Shown here one piece after another: positions 17,507-26,314 of a DNA stretch of 64,000 bases (positions are counted from its first letter, which is position 1; the number at the start of each line of letters is the position of its first letter). This stretch comes from Pedobacter sp. BMA (lineage in GTDB: Bacteria; Bacteroidota; Bacteroidia; Sphingobacteriales; Sphingobacteriaceae), in the NCBI RefSeq assembly GCF_001027745.1, contig NZ_LECU01000007.1, positions 248,001 through 312,000 of the forward strand, written 5' to 3'. A model generated the notes under the pieces. It was given only the letters and a program-made list of their open reading frames with translations. It was not told the origin of the DNA and did not search any database. The translations under genes and the position numbers were made by a program.

Positions 17507-18862
17507 TTATTTCTTCGCTGGTGCCAGGAGGCCGGGGTACAATACACCGTCGGTTTTCAAATTCAGGTTTAACAATTTCGCAATAAGGGGGGCAATATCT
17601 TCCTGCCCCATTAGGGGAATAACCGTACCTGTTTTAATTCCTTTACCAAAAGCCACAAAACCGGTTTGTATTTCTTTAAAATCTGTAGGCAGGTAACCAT
17701 GTGTACCTCCGCTTGCCGGAGCAAGCATTTCGCCAGTTGCGGCAGCGCCAAAACTGAAACCCTGGTTGGCAGCCAATGCTATAAATGCATTTGGATCACC
17801 CTGGGCTTTGGTCAGCGCTTCTTTATCCAGTACATGGAACATCCGTTGAATACCCTCGGGAAGCTTACTCAATCCCTGTCTTACTATTTCAAGGCTTGCT
17901 TTATCTTTTGGGTCTTTAAGATGTAAGAATGATGAGCCACCGCTTTGCTGAAAATAGGCTTTCCAGTTTTCTTTGTTGGCATCATCATATAAACCCAGTT
18001 GGGCAAGCATTACATTTGGCTTAAACTGCGTATGGATGTCAACAAAACCATGATCACCGGTGATGATAAAAGTAGTATTTTTGCTCATTCCTGCGGCTTC
18101 AACTGCATCGACAATGGTTTTTATCGCAACATCGGCACCTACAACTGCTGATCTTACCTTGTCGCCGTCGCGCCCCTGCTCATGTTCAAAATGATCGAGC
18201 AGTGCAATATGTAAGGCCAAAAAAGATGGCTTATACCTTTTAAGGATATACGCCGCCATTCTCGATTTATTCTGATCGCTGGTATAAAAGTCAATTGAAG
18301 CGCCGAATTCACCAAATTTACCAATAGCATTGTCTTCAATTTCTTTAAACAGTTCCTTTGGATTTGATTCCTGCGACATTGCTTTGATCTCATCCTTTTT
18401 TTCGCCCTTGTCTTTCGGAAGGATGACATATTCGGGCAGGTTATAATCGATAGGGGCGCCAACTGTTACCGGCCAGCTTACGCCCGCAGTTTTTAATCCG
18501 GCATCTTTCGCTGCTGTCCAGATGGTTGGCACTTTAATATCTTTGTAATACCAGAACCATTTGCCTGAAATCCCTAAAGGCTCAACGGGTGTATTGTAGT
18601 AAATACCATGTTTAGCCGGAAGTACACCACTTACTATTGTGGTATGGGATGGGTAGGTAACGGTTGGAAAACTCCCCCTTACACCTTCAGCATAAGACCC
18701 TTTCGCCATACCCTGACGGACATTTACCATTCCCCATTGCGGATCCAAATAAAACTCAGGACGTAAACCGTCAATGCTGATCAGTACAACATGTTGCTCC
18801 TGGGCAGATGTATAGCCAAAAAAGAGACAAGCCAGGGCAAGGAAACAAAACTTCTTTATCAT
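17507..18862 (-). CDS. Secreted nucleotide pyrophosphatase/phosphodiesterase (NPP, alkaline phosphatase superfamily)
   Basis: A 451-residue two-metal phosphodiesterase that cleaves nucleotide or other phosphodiester bonds. A signal peptide (about 1-20) leads to metal-binding SIDGLRPE (Asp30), the nucleophile Thr in FPTVTYPSH (Thr69), then DHFEHEQG, TGDHGF and GGTHGYLP, which supply the remaining Asp/His zinc ligands. Length fits bacterial NPPs. It is a single-gene transcript bounded by terminators on both sides, with its own operator-like box 56-72 bases upstream of the ATG. In this island it would release nucleoside monophosphates or other monoesters for the neighbouring phosphatase. Confidence 0.93.
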   Translation of the reverse strand: MIKKFCFLALACLFFGYTSAQEQHVVLISIDGLRPEFYLDPQWGMVNVRQGMAKGSYAEGVRGSFPTVTYPSHTTIVSGVLPAKHGIYYNTPVEPLGISGKWFWYYKDIKVPTIWTAAKDAGLKTAGVSWPVTVGAPIDYNLPEYVILPKDKGEKKDEIKAMSQESNPKELFKEIEDNAIGKFGEFGASIDFYTSDQNKSRMAAYILKRYKPSFLALHIALLDHFEHEQGRDGDKVRSAVVGADVAIKTIVDAVEAAGMSKNTTFIITGDHGFVDIHTQFKPNVMLAQLGLYDDANKENWKAYFQQSGGSSFLHLKDPKDKASLEIVRQGLSKLPEGIQRMFHVLDKEALTKAQGDPNAFIALAANQGFSFGAAATGEMLAPASGGTHGYLPTDFKEIQTGFVAFGKGIKTGTVIPLMGQEDIAPLIAKLLNLNLKTDGVLYPGLLAPAKK

Positions 18863-18917
18863 TAGTAATAATTTGTCGCGAAGTTATTCCTGTTGTATGC
18901 CTTTTGTGTTTAGCGGG

Positions 18918-18934
18918 CATTAAGAAAATGTAAG
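18918..18934 (-). promoter_or_regulatory. Candidate phosphate-type operator, copy 3 (phosphodiesterase)
   Basis: Minus-strand CTTACATTTTCTTAATG matches copy 1 at 14 of 17 positions and copy 4 (26212-26228) at 14 of 17. It lies 56-72 bases upstream of the ATG. Confidence 0.5.
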
Positions 18935-18955
18935 GGGAGCATAACATATAGGTTA

Positions 18956-18988
18956 CAAAAAAATGGTGTGCGGTAATCCGCACACCAT
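18956..18988 (-). terminator. Terminator after the SusCD-phosphatase operon
   Basis: An 11-bp perfect stem ATGGTGTGCGG/CCGCACACCAT with a 4-nt loop, followed by seven U on the minus strand, 12 bases after the metallophosphatase stop. Confidence 0.92.
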
Positions 18989-18999
18989 CCTTTCAAAAA

Positions 19000-20004
19000 T
19001 TACGCTTTCCGCAGCGTGGTTTCGTAAATATTCTTTCCGGTATGATCGATAATCTTGGCGTTCAACCGGTTTTTATCGACAGAAAAGTACATAAATCCGT
19101 ACTCAGATGCTTCGAATTTACTGTATGCGATACCAGAAGTTACCGGCGTAACTTCTGAACCAGCCCCAGATATAAACTGGTGCGTAACACCCGGTGTTGT
19201 GAGGTGCTGCAATGAGTGATCATGACCTGACAGGTAAACATCAACCTTGTTCTTTTCAAAAATATCAGCAAGAACCTTTCTTACTGCCAGGGTATCGTAG
19301 TTTTTAATCCTTGGCCCTACGGTGTAAATAGGGTGATGCCCAATGACCATTTTCCATTTTACGCTGGCATCTGCCTTCTTCAAGGTTTCATCCAGCCATT
19401 GAAGTTGCTTTTCAGGATGCTGGTCTTTTACCCATGGGGCATATTGCTCACTCTGGTGAAATTCGGGAATAAGCGGGCAGGTATCAATGAATACCATCAG
19501 CATTTTATCCCCATTTTTTAGGGATACTTCCTTTGAGTAGTATCTAGATGGCATTTTCCACCGCCTGCTGATTTTACTGTACCTCACCTGTGCATCGGGG
19601 TCAGAAATGTAATCATGATTACCTAAGATCGGGTACCAATCCCATTGCAGGGAATAATCGGTGTAGATATTTTCGAATGAATAATGCCACAAAGGGTCGT
19701 GCTCACTGGTTACACCTTTAGGATAAAAGTTATCGCCGAGTGAAAGTATAAAATCGTTTGGGTTTTCGGTAGCCCACTTTCCCATCTGTTTAGCTACATG
19801 CAACTGATGATCGGCGCCTACACGTCCCCAATCGCCTACCGCCAGAAAATGCGTAGAGTAATCGTCGTTAAGTTCGCTTCGGGGGGCTATATCCTCGCTA
19901 TCCAGATGGGTTTCCGGTGTTTCAGCGAGGCTTTGCAAAGGAGCAAGCACGCTTGCCCCCAAAGCTGTAAAGGTTGTTGTTTTTACAAAGTCTCTTCTCT
20001 TCAT
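19000..20004 (-). CDS. Tat-exported metallophosphatase (purple acid phosphatase-like)
   Basis: A 334-residue calcineurin-type metallophosphatase. All dimetal motifs are visible in order: GDWG (about residue 57), GDNFYPKG (about 91), GNHDY (about 127), GHHPIY (about 222) and SGHDHS (about 260). The N-terminus MKRRDFVKTT with a following hydrophobic stretch is a twin-arginine signal, so it is exported folded to the periplasm. It begins 1 base after the SusD stop, so it is the fifth gene of the sigma-FecR-SusC-SusD operon. It probably strips phosphate from monoesters taken up through the SusCD pair. Placement there is the strongest clue that this SusCD serves a phosphorylated ligand. Confidence 0.9.
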   Translation of the reverse strand: MKRRDFVKTTTFTALGASVLAPLQSLAETPETHLDSEDIAPRSELNDDYSTHFLAVGDWGRVGADHQLHVAKQMGKWATENPNDFILSLGDNFYPKGVTSEHDPLWHYSFENIYTDYSLQWDWYPILGNHDYISDPDAQVRYSKISRRWKMPSRYYSKEVSLKNGDKMLMVFIDTCPLIPEFHQSEQYAPWVKDQHPEKQLQWLDETLKKADASVKWKMVIGHHPIYTVGPRIKNYDTLAVRKVLADIFEKNKVDVYLSGHDHSLQHLTTPGVTHQFISGAGSEVTPVTSGIAYSKFEASEYGFMYFSVDKNRLNAKIIDHTGKNIYETTLRKA

Positions 20005-20005
20005 G

Positions 20006-21523
20006 TTAATAGCCTGTATTTTGTTTCAGGTTTTTGTTTAGTACCAGTTCTGTAGCAGGTATCGGGAATATATCGCGTGACGCACCTTCATTGCCCGCTT
20101 TAAAGCCCCATTTACCCTGGTATTTGCCAAAGCGGATCAGGTCGTTTCTGCGCCAGCCTTCCCATGCCAGTTCTCTGCCGCGTTCTTCTAAAATACCATC
20201 GAGCGTTATAGTTGTTACCTGTGGTGCCTTAACCCTTGTCCTCACCCTGTTTACCAGGCTTAGGGCATCGGTTACTGATCCTCCGGTTCTCAATAAAGCT
20301 TCTGCTTTCAGCAAATATACATCTGCCAATCTAAAAACCGGCATATCGTTGTTCTGAAAACGTGTACTGCTGTTGGTATTCGGATCAGGATAAAATTTGA
20401 TTGACCGCACCCCTCTCGATACACCACCAACCTCAGCACCAACGTCCATAGTTTCCGTATTGGTCAGCACAATTTCAGGTGTAAAATCCAGCTGTGCAGA
20501 ACCGTTCAGAATCGGTGTGGTACCATCAGCTAAAAACTGTTTACCAGCCAGCCAGGTTGCATTACGCACGTCGCCGGTTAAATTAAAGGTATCGTAGAAT
20601 TCCTTTAAGGTACACTGTGCGTTACTCGGACTAAAAGGAAGACTGTATTTGCCCCTTAAGGTACTGTGCAAGGTATAACGGGTAATGGCGTTTCCGGCCG
20701 AGTAATTCGCATCGTAAATAGCGGCAAAAATGGTTTCAGAATTTGCGGCATTGGTTGGTGAGAACAAGGTATTGTAATCGCTTACCAGTGCCATAGAAGA
20801 AGCCATAATCTTATCAGCATAGGTAATAGATTCGGCATACATGGCCTTGCCGATGTACTGCTGGGCGTTCATGTATAATTTCTGCAGTAAAGCATAAGCC
20901 ATCCACTTGGTCGGGCGCCCGTAATATTCGGTGGTTACGGTTGCAGGTGCAGATAAACCATCGGCTACAGCCAGAAGTTCCTTTTCAATGTAGCTGAAAA
21001 CTTCGGCTCTTGTTGATTGCTTCGGACTTTCATTGGTACCAAAAGTAGTAATGGGTACATTGCCGAACATATCCATAATATAGAAATAATAAAGTGCCCG
21101 CATTGCCCTGATTTCATTTAAGAACTGTGTTTTTGTAGGGCTGTTGGGTGATTTATCCAGGATATCCAATACCCTGTTGCAATCGCTTATTCCTGCATAT
21201 CCCCATTGCCATGCTGAAAGGATAATTGGATGATCGGGCAGCCAGTTGTGTTTGTGCAGAGTTTGATATCTCCCCTGGTCATAATATCCGCCATTTCGCG
21301 CGGTAATAATGGCTTCTTCGCTGGTTAACTCATACATCCGCCAGATATCTACCCCGAAACCCGAGTTGAATTTCTGGTAAACGGTTCCTGTTGCGGCTAC
21401 GAAGGCGTCTGGAGTAACTGGGAAGTTTTCACTGGTCAGCTGCGATTCTACATCCACATCCAGTTTGGTACAGCTTCCGAGCGTTAACGCCACAAGGGCT
21501 GCTGCTGTTAAATATTTTTTCAT
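20006..21523 (-). CDS. SusD-like surface lipoprotein
   Basis: A 505-residue SusD/RagB-type lipoprotein (lipobox LTLGSC near residue 18) that caps the SusC channel and binds the substrate. Typical blocks are the TPR-rich N-terminal half (AWQWGYAGISDCNRVLDI, EIRAMRALYYFYIMDMFGNVP) and the C-terminal LADVYLLKAEALLRTG, ERGRELAWEGWRRNDLIRFG and RDIFPIPATELVLN. Length is normal for the family. It follows SusC by 20 bases and precedes the phosphatase by 1 base, so the three are co-translated. Ligand is unknown. No glycoside hydrolase is anywhere in the operon, which argues against a plain polysaccharide. Confidence 0.95.
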   Translation of the reverse strand: MKKYLTAAALVALTLGSCTKLDVDVESQLTSENFPVTPDAFVAATGTVYQKFNSGFGVDIWRMYELTSEEAIITARNGGYYDQGRYQTLHKHNWLPDHPIILSAWQWGYAGISDCNRVLDILDKSPNSPTKTQFLNEIRAMRALYYFYIMDMFGNVPITTFGTNESPKQSTRAEVFSYIEKELLAVADGLSAPATVTTEYYGRPTKWMAYALLQKLYMNAQQYIGKAMYAESITYADKIMASSMALVSDYNTLFSPTNAANSETIFAAIYDANYSAGNAITRYTLHSTLRGKYSLPFSPSNAQCTLKEFYDTFNLTGDVRNATWLAGKQFLADGTTPILNGSAQLDFTPEIVLTNTETMDVGAEVGGVSRGVRSIKFYPDPNTNSSTRFQNNDMPVFRLADVYLLKAEALLRTGGSVTDALSLVNRVRTRVKAPQVTTITLDGILEERGRELAWEGWRRNDLIRFGKYQGKWGFKAGNEGASRDIFPIPATELVLNKNLKQNTGY

Positions 21524-21543
21524 TGTATATCTTTTTAAGATGA

Positions 21544-24534
21544 TTATAGGTTGAAGTTTAATCCGAAAATGGCCGAACGGGTTTTAGGATAGAAGTTACG
21601 GTAATCGATACCCGGTGTTTGTCCCGACATATTAATCTCAGGATCGACACCTTTATATTCGGTAATGATAAACAGGTTGTTGCCCGAAGCATATACACGC
21701 AGGCTGGTTTTACCTTTAAATTTAAAGGTATAACCAAGGGTTGCATTATCTAAGCGCAAATAAGAACCGCTTTCCAGATAACGGTCTGATACGAACTGCG
21801 CTTTATCATCGTTGATATTTTCAGTAAGTGTTTCTTTTGCGATATTAGTTTGCAGTGCATATATCGGTGCATTCATATCGGCAAGGGTGGCGTTCAGTAT
21901 TTTGTTGCCGTAAACACCACGGATGAAGAAATTAAAATCGAACTGTTTGTACCTGAAAGTATTGTTCCAGCCGTATAGTAATTTTGGCTGGGCCGACCCG
22001 GTTACCGTAAAGTTTTCGAAACCCGTATTGGCGGTTGAGGCATTTCCGTTTTTATCATAGAACATCGATTTGCCGTTAGCATCTTTACCTGCATATCTCA
22101 AGGTATAGAAAGTTCCCAGTGGCAAGCCTTCCTTAATTACCTGATAACCCAAAGCACCTGATTGTCCTCTTCCTCCAACGTTTGCCGTGTAAAATTCATT
22201 GGCCTGAAACAGTTCGTTAGAAATAGAAGTAATCTCGTTTTTATTATGAGAAAGGTTAATAGCTGTATTCCAGCTGAAGCGACCGGTTTTAATTGGCGTG
22301 GTATTTAAACTAAACTCTATCCCCTTGTTGGTCATGGCACCAACATTTGCAGTAAGTACATTGAAAGGGTATTGTGTAGTCGATACGGAGTATGGTGCAA
22401 TTAAATCTGTTGTCTTCTTGTTATACACATCAATTGATCCTGAAAGTTTATTGTTGAACAGGCTGAAGTCTAAACCAATGTTAGCCGTTGCTGTACGTTC
22501 CCATTTCAGGTTTGGATTATCGTTCTGAATGGGCCCAACCGCGGTTAACCATTTACCATTTGAGTAGAAGTATGACCCGCTTTGCGCACCATAAACCAAG
22601 CGGGCAGTATAAGCGTCAAAACCTACCGAGTTACCCGAAACGCCATAACCGGCACGTAGTTTAAGGTTACTTACGAAAGATACATTTTCCATAAAATCTT
22701 CGCGGTCGATGTTCCACCCTGCTGATACCGACGGGAACATTCCCCACCTGTTGTTGATACCAAAGGCCGATGAACCATCTCGGCGGATGGTGGCCTGCAA
22801 CAGGTATTTTCCATCATAATCATAAATGGCTCTTCCGTAAAAGGAAATCAGGCGAAGCGTAGAAATATAAGTAGCACCGTAATTAACCACAGTCGATCCG
22901 TTTCCATTACTTAAACCCAGGTTGTTCCACAACAGGTCGTCAGATACGAAATTCTGTGCCGAGGTTTGAAAGCCATCGCCATTTCTGTTTTGCTGAAAGG
23001 AATAACCCGCCAGTAATTTCAATCCATGCTTGCCAAAGGTTTTATCGTAATTAAAATAAGCCTCGAATACCTTTTGCGTATTTTTTACCGACGAGCGTTC
23101 TGCATAACCGTTAAAACCCTGCTTTAGCATCGAAGCTCTGTTGTTGTACAGGTTTTCGGTAATCTGCTCATTTTGTACCGAAACCATTGCGTTGAAATCA
23201 AGCCCGCTTAAAATATTGGCCTTTACATTTCCGTTTATCAGATAAAGGTTTGTTTTGCCCTGATAGGTATTGTTTTCTAAGAGCGCTACGGGATTATAAT
23301 AACCACCGGTTCCTGTGGTACGTGAAGGGTCTTCAGAAAAAGAGCCATCGGCTTTTCTTACCCCAACCGTTGGCAGATAGGTAAACATATTGTTGTACAC
23401 CTGACTGGCAATTCTGTCGTTTGTGGTATTGCTGTTGGTGAGGTTGAGGTTTATTTTCAAACGGTTATTCAGCAGCCTTTGTTCCATATTGGCCCTTGCG
23501 ATGAAGCGCTCCATACCGGAGGTTTTAATAATCCCCTGGTTATCAAAATAGTTTAAGCTTGCACCGTAGGATGAATTTTCGCCACCACCATTAAAATTCA
23601 GGTTGTGGTTATGCGAAATACCTGTGCGTGTTACTTCCTTTAACCAGTCGGTATTACTGCCGTCATCACTTATGGCATCGAGTTTTTTATTGTTGGCAGC
23701 AAGGTAAGCTCGCAATTCATCACCACTGGCCATGGGTACGCTGTTCGAAATGGTTTCAGCAGCGGCATAAGCACTATATGATAGCTTGCCCAGCCCTTTA
23801 CCGGCATTTTTGGTGTTGACCATAATGACTCCATTGGCTGCTCTCGAACCGTAAATAGCGGTAGATGATGCATCCTTTAAAACTTCCATACTCGTGATAT
23901 CATCAGGCGCAACCAGGTCGATCGAGGCACCAGGAACTCCGTCAATTACATAAAAGGGTTCCTGTGCACCTTCCCTGAAACTTGATGGGCCACGCAGGAT
24001 AACAGCAGGCTTTTCGGTAGGGTTACCACTTCTGGTAATATTTAATCCCGCTACCTTACCTTGAAGCAATTGGCCGGGAGAGGCAATTACACCAGTGTTG
24101 AATTCATCGGGTCTTACCGAAGTAACGGCACCGGTGATCTGGCTCCGTGTGCTCTTACCATAACCTATAACCACTTCCTGCAGGTTATTGCTTTGTTCTT
24201 TCAGTTTCAAACTCAAGGCTATCTGCTTGCCTGCGGCAATGGTATAACCAGAAAGTGTGTCGCTTTGATAGCCAATTGAACTGAAAATGAAACGATAAGG
24301 GCCCCCGGCGGCCAGATTTGAGAAGCTGAACAAGCCAACACCTGATGAGGTGGTAACTACCGATTTCCGGGTGCTTTCGTTTTCGGCTTTTACCGTAACA
24401 CCGGGAAGTCCTTGTCCTGAAACATCGAGGACAATGCCTTTTACCGGCACATCCTGTGCCATAACCGGACTAACCCACGCCATTATGCCTATGCATAACA
24501 AGCGCTTTAAGGTTTGTGATTTTTTTGAATACAT
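21544..24534 (-). CDS. SusC-like TonB-dependent transporter
   Basis: A 996-residue SusC/RagA-family outer-membrane transporter. It has a signal peptide (about 1-26, ending VMAQ), a carboxypeptidase-regulatory-like domain (about 27-115), the family TonB-box/plug entry LQEVVIGYGKSTRSQITGAV (about 118) and the plug landmark PFYVIDGVPG (about 193). VLKDASSTAIYGSRAANGVI follows, then the barrel ends in aromatic FGLNFNL. No extra N-terminal STN/secretin domain is present, although an ECF sigma and FecR precede it. It lies 24 bases after FecR and is the import channel of the operon; SusD is its lid. Confidence 0.95.
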   Translation of the reverse strand: MYSKKSQTLKRLLCIGIMAWVSPVMAQDVPVKGIVLDVSGQGLPGVTVKAENESTRKSVVTTSSGVGLFSFSNLAAGGPYRFIFSSIGYQSDTLSGYTIAAGKQIALSLKLKEQSNNLQEVVIGYGKSTRSQITGAVTSVRPDEFNTGVIASPGQLLQGKVAGLNITRSGNPTEKPAVILRGPSSFREGAQEPFYVIDGVPGASIDLVAPDDITSMEVLKDASSTAIYGSRAANGVIMVNTKNAGKGLGKLSYSAYAAAETISNSVPMASGDELRAYLAANNKKLDAISDDGSNTDWLKEVTRTGISHNHNLNFNGGGENSSYGASLNYFDNQGIIKTSGMERFIARANMEQRLLNNRLKINLNLTNSNTTNDRIASQVYNNMFTYLPTVGVRKADGSFSEDPSRTTGTGGYYNPVALLENNTYQGKTNLYLINGNVKANILSGLDFNAMVSVQNEQITENLYNNRASMLKQGFNGYAERSSVKNTQKVFEAYFNYDKTFGKHGLKLLAGYSFQQNRNGDGFQTSAQNFVSDDLLWNNLGLSNGNGSTVVNYGATYISTLRLISFYGRAIYDYDGKYLLQATIRRDGSSAFGINNRWGMFPSVSAGWNIDREDFMENVSFVSNLKLRAGYGVSGNSVGFDAYTARLVYGAQSGSYFYSNGKWLTAVGPIQNDNPNLKWERTATANIGLDFSLFNNKLSGSIDVYNKKTTDLIAPYSVSTTQYPFNVLTANVGAMTNKGIEFSLNTTPIKTGRFSWNTAINLSHNKNEITSISNELFQANEFYTANVGGRGQSGALGYQVIKEGLPLGTFYTLRYAGKDANGKSMFYDKNGNASTANTGFENFTVTGSAQPKLLYGWNNTFRYKQFDFNFFIRGVYGNKILNATLADMNAPIYALQTNIAKETLTENINDDKAQFVSDRYLESGSYLRLDNATLGYTFKFKGKTSLRVYASGNNLFIITEYKGVDPEINMSGQTPGIDYRNFYPKTRSAIFGLNFNL

Positions 24535-24558
24535 GATAATTTGGGGATGCTGATTGGT

Positions 24559-25575
24559 TTATTGTTTTGTTTTTTCGATGTTGAACTCGATTTCATTTAT
24601 TTTGGTAACCGTCATGTTGTTAATGAGGCAGATTAAACGGATTACGTCTTCGGCTTTTTCTTTGCTAACATCAATTTTGCCGGTATAGGTAATTTTATTG
24701 ATCTCTTTCTGATCGACTGTGATGTGTACCTGGTAGGTTTCCTGTAGCAATCCGATCACTTTAGCCAGCGGAATATTTTTCATGGTGATTATATCACCGT
24801 TCCTTTGTAGCAAGGTTGTGTTTGCGAGTGTTGGTGTAACCCGGCTGATCAGTTTAACTATCGCTGTAGCCGGATTATAAAGCAATGTTGTACCGGCTTT
24901 TGAAATATAGGTTGGCGATCGTTTTAGGCTGGTGTTGGCGACTACAATGCGCCCCGTGTGGAGTTTAACAGAGACGCGCTTATGTAACAGACCTGTATTG
25001 ATGGTGAACGATGTTCCGAGGGCAGTCGTTTTTAACCCGCCTGCAAATACACTAAAAGGTCGGGTTTTATCATGTGCTACTTTGAATGTTGCCTTTCCTT
25101 TTAAATACACGTTTCTTAATGTTTTGTTAAATGCCTTTTCAAATTTGATACTGGATTTTGGATAAACGGTTACTACAGATGAATCCGGTAGCTGGTAGCT
25201 GATGGATTCATGACCAGCATTACCTATCTTTTTCCAGATGGATTTTGAAGCTTTATGGTATTGTGCTAATTGAGGTTGCGACGAAGGTGGAACGGTATTG
25301 ATCTTCGCGTTGCCAAAATAGAATACTATCCCCGCCACGAGCACAATGACTGCTGCCGAGGCATACTTTGTAATGCGCAGGATTTTTAATTTCCGCAACT
25401 GTTTTTGAACATCATTCTCTGCAATGGCCCGGAAAATAAACTGACGCATTTCTTCAGTTTTCCCTTTGGGCAGATCATCGTCGGCAGGGAAACCCTCCCA
25501 TTCCCGGTCGCTAAAATTCTGTTCAACAAGTTTCTTTCTGCCAGATTCGGTATGGCGCACATTTGTCGGCTTCAT
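24559..25575 (-). CDS. FecR-family anti-sigma factor
   Basis: A 338-residue single-pass inner-membrane protein. The N-terminal cytoplasmic part (about 1-60) would hold the sigma factor. A transmembrane helix (about 62-80) is followed by the periplasmic FecR domain (YQLPDSSVVTVYPKSSIKFE, then VKLHTGRIVV) and a C-terminal STN-like fold with VIGLLQETYQVHI. It would relay SusC occupancy to the ECF sigma factor encoded just upstream. The ATG at 25575 is used; an in-frame start 15 codons upstream is possible and would leave 13 bases to the sigma gene. Gene order sigma, FecR, SusC, SusD is the classic cell-surface-signalling arrangement, though this SusC lacks the usual signalling domain. Confidence 0.88.
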   Translation of the reverse strand: MKPTNVRHTESGRKKLVEQNFSDREWEGFPADDDLPKGKTEEMRQFIFRAIAENDVQKQLRKLKILRITKYASAAVIVLVAGIVFYFGNAKINTVPPSSQPQLAQYHKASKSIWKKIGNAGHESISYQLPDSSVVTVYPKSSIKFEKAFNKTLRNVYLKGKATFKVAHDKTRPFSVFAGGLKTTALGTSFTINTGLLHKRVSVKLHTGRIVVANTSLKRSPTYISKAGTTLLYNPATAIVKLISRVTPTLANTTLLQRNGDIITMKNIPLAKVIGLLQETYQVHITVDQKEINKITYTGKIDVSKEKAEDVIRLICLINNMTVTKINEIEFNIEKTKQ

Positions 25576-25633
25576 ACAGGTATTACGTATGCCAGCAAGC
25601 TTGCCCCTACGGCTTAACAATTATTTAATGTGG

Positions 25634-26164
25634 TTACATCAAAATAGTGAACATGTAACTTTTAAGGCGCGATAGAACCTTTCCTATATGTCCTTCTACG
25701 GTTTTAGTAGAAATACCCAGCATTTCGGCAATCTCTGCATAAGAGAGTCCGTTTTGCCTACTGAGGTTGAAAACCATTTTGCGCATGGGTGGCATAGATT
25801 CAATTTCGCGTTCGAAGTGTTTAAGCATATCGCGGCTTTCGATCATAGCCATTAAATTATCGGTAAAGGGCACCTGGGAGGAGCCATTATTATATTTTAA
25901 ACGGGCAGTTTCTTTCCTCAGCTCATCAATCATTACCTGACGGGCCATGCCAAAAAGCTGAATATTCAGGGCGGTATCTTCATTTAAGGTTTTGCGTTTC
26001 TCCCATAACCTGATAAAACAAAGTTGAACCACTTCGGTGGCAATGTATTCCGATTGTGTTTTTTTGAAGATAAACTGGTAAATCTGCTTATGATAAAGTG
26101 AATAAGCATGATTGAATGCCGTCAAATCATCAGCCATTATACCGGGTACTATTTCCTTATCCAT
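25634..26164 (-). CDS. ECF RNA polymerase sigma factor (SusCD-linked)
   Basis: A 176-residue sigma-70 family ECF factor. Region 2 spans about residues 18-85 (YSLYHKQIYQFIFKKTQ, then VVQLCFIRLWEKR) and region 4 about 118-172, with the HTH GLSYAEIAEMLGISTKTVEGHIGKVLSRLK. It is the first gene of the FecR-SusC-SusD-phosphatase operon. It has its own upstream region with a 17-nt operator-like box and a small hairpin just before the start codon. It probably directs transcription of its own operon when FecR releases it. Confidence 0.93.
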   Translation of the reverse strand: MDKEIVPGIMADDLTAFNHAYSLYHKQIYQFIFKKTQSEYIATEVVQLCFIRLWEKRKTLNEDTALNIQLFGMARQVMIDELRKETARLKYNNGSSQVPFTDNLMAMIESRDMLKHFEREIESMPPMRKMVFNLSRQNGLSYAEIAEMLGISTKTVEGHIGKVLSRLKSYMFTILM

Positions 26165-26166
26165 TC

Positions 26167-26186
26167 AGCCGACAAAATTATCGGCT
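26167..26186 (-). other. Hairpin immediately upstream of the ECF sigma start codon
   Basis: AGCCGA/TCGGCT form a 6-bp stem with an 8-nt loop, ending 2-3 bases before the ATG on the minus-strand mRNA. Such a position could limit ribosome access. Confidence 0.4.
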
Positions 26187-26211
26187 TTAACTACGGGGAA
26201 CTTTAAATTAA

Positions 26212-26228
26212 TATTATGAAAATGTAAA
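26212..26228 (-). promoter_or_regulatory. Candidate phosphate-type operator, copy 4 (ECF sigma/SusCD operon)
   Basis: Minus-strand TTTACATTTTCATAATA shares an unbroken TTACATTTTC with copy 3 and lies 48-64 bases upstream of the sigma ATG, a distance similar to copies 2 and 3. Confidence 0.5.
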
Positions 26229-26280
26229 GCTTTGGTTTCGAAGAAACATGATCATCGATCTGATGCTCGTTACAAGTAAA

Positions 26281-26314
26281 TAAAAAAGGATAGCTATTCT
26301 CATAACTATCCTTT
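26281..26314 (-). terminator. Terminator of the candidate small RNA
   Basis: A 9-bp stem AAAGGATAG/CTATCCTTT (26285-26293 with 26306-26314) with a 12-nt loop and a U-run on the minus strand. No protein gene ends just upstream of it, which is why a non-coding transcript is proposed. Confidence 0.65.
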
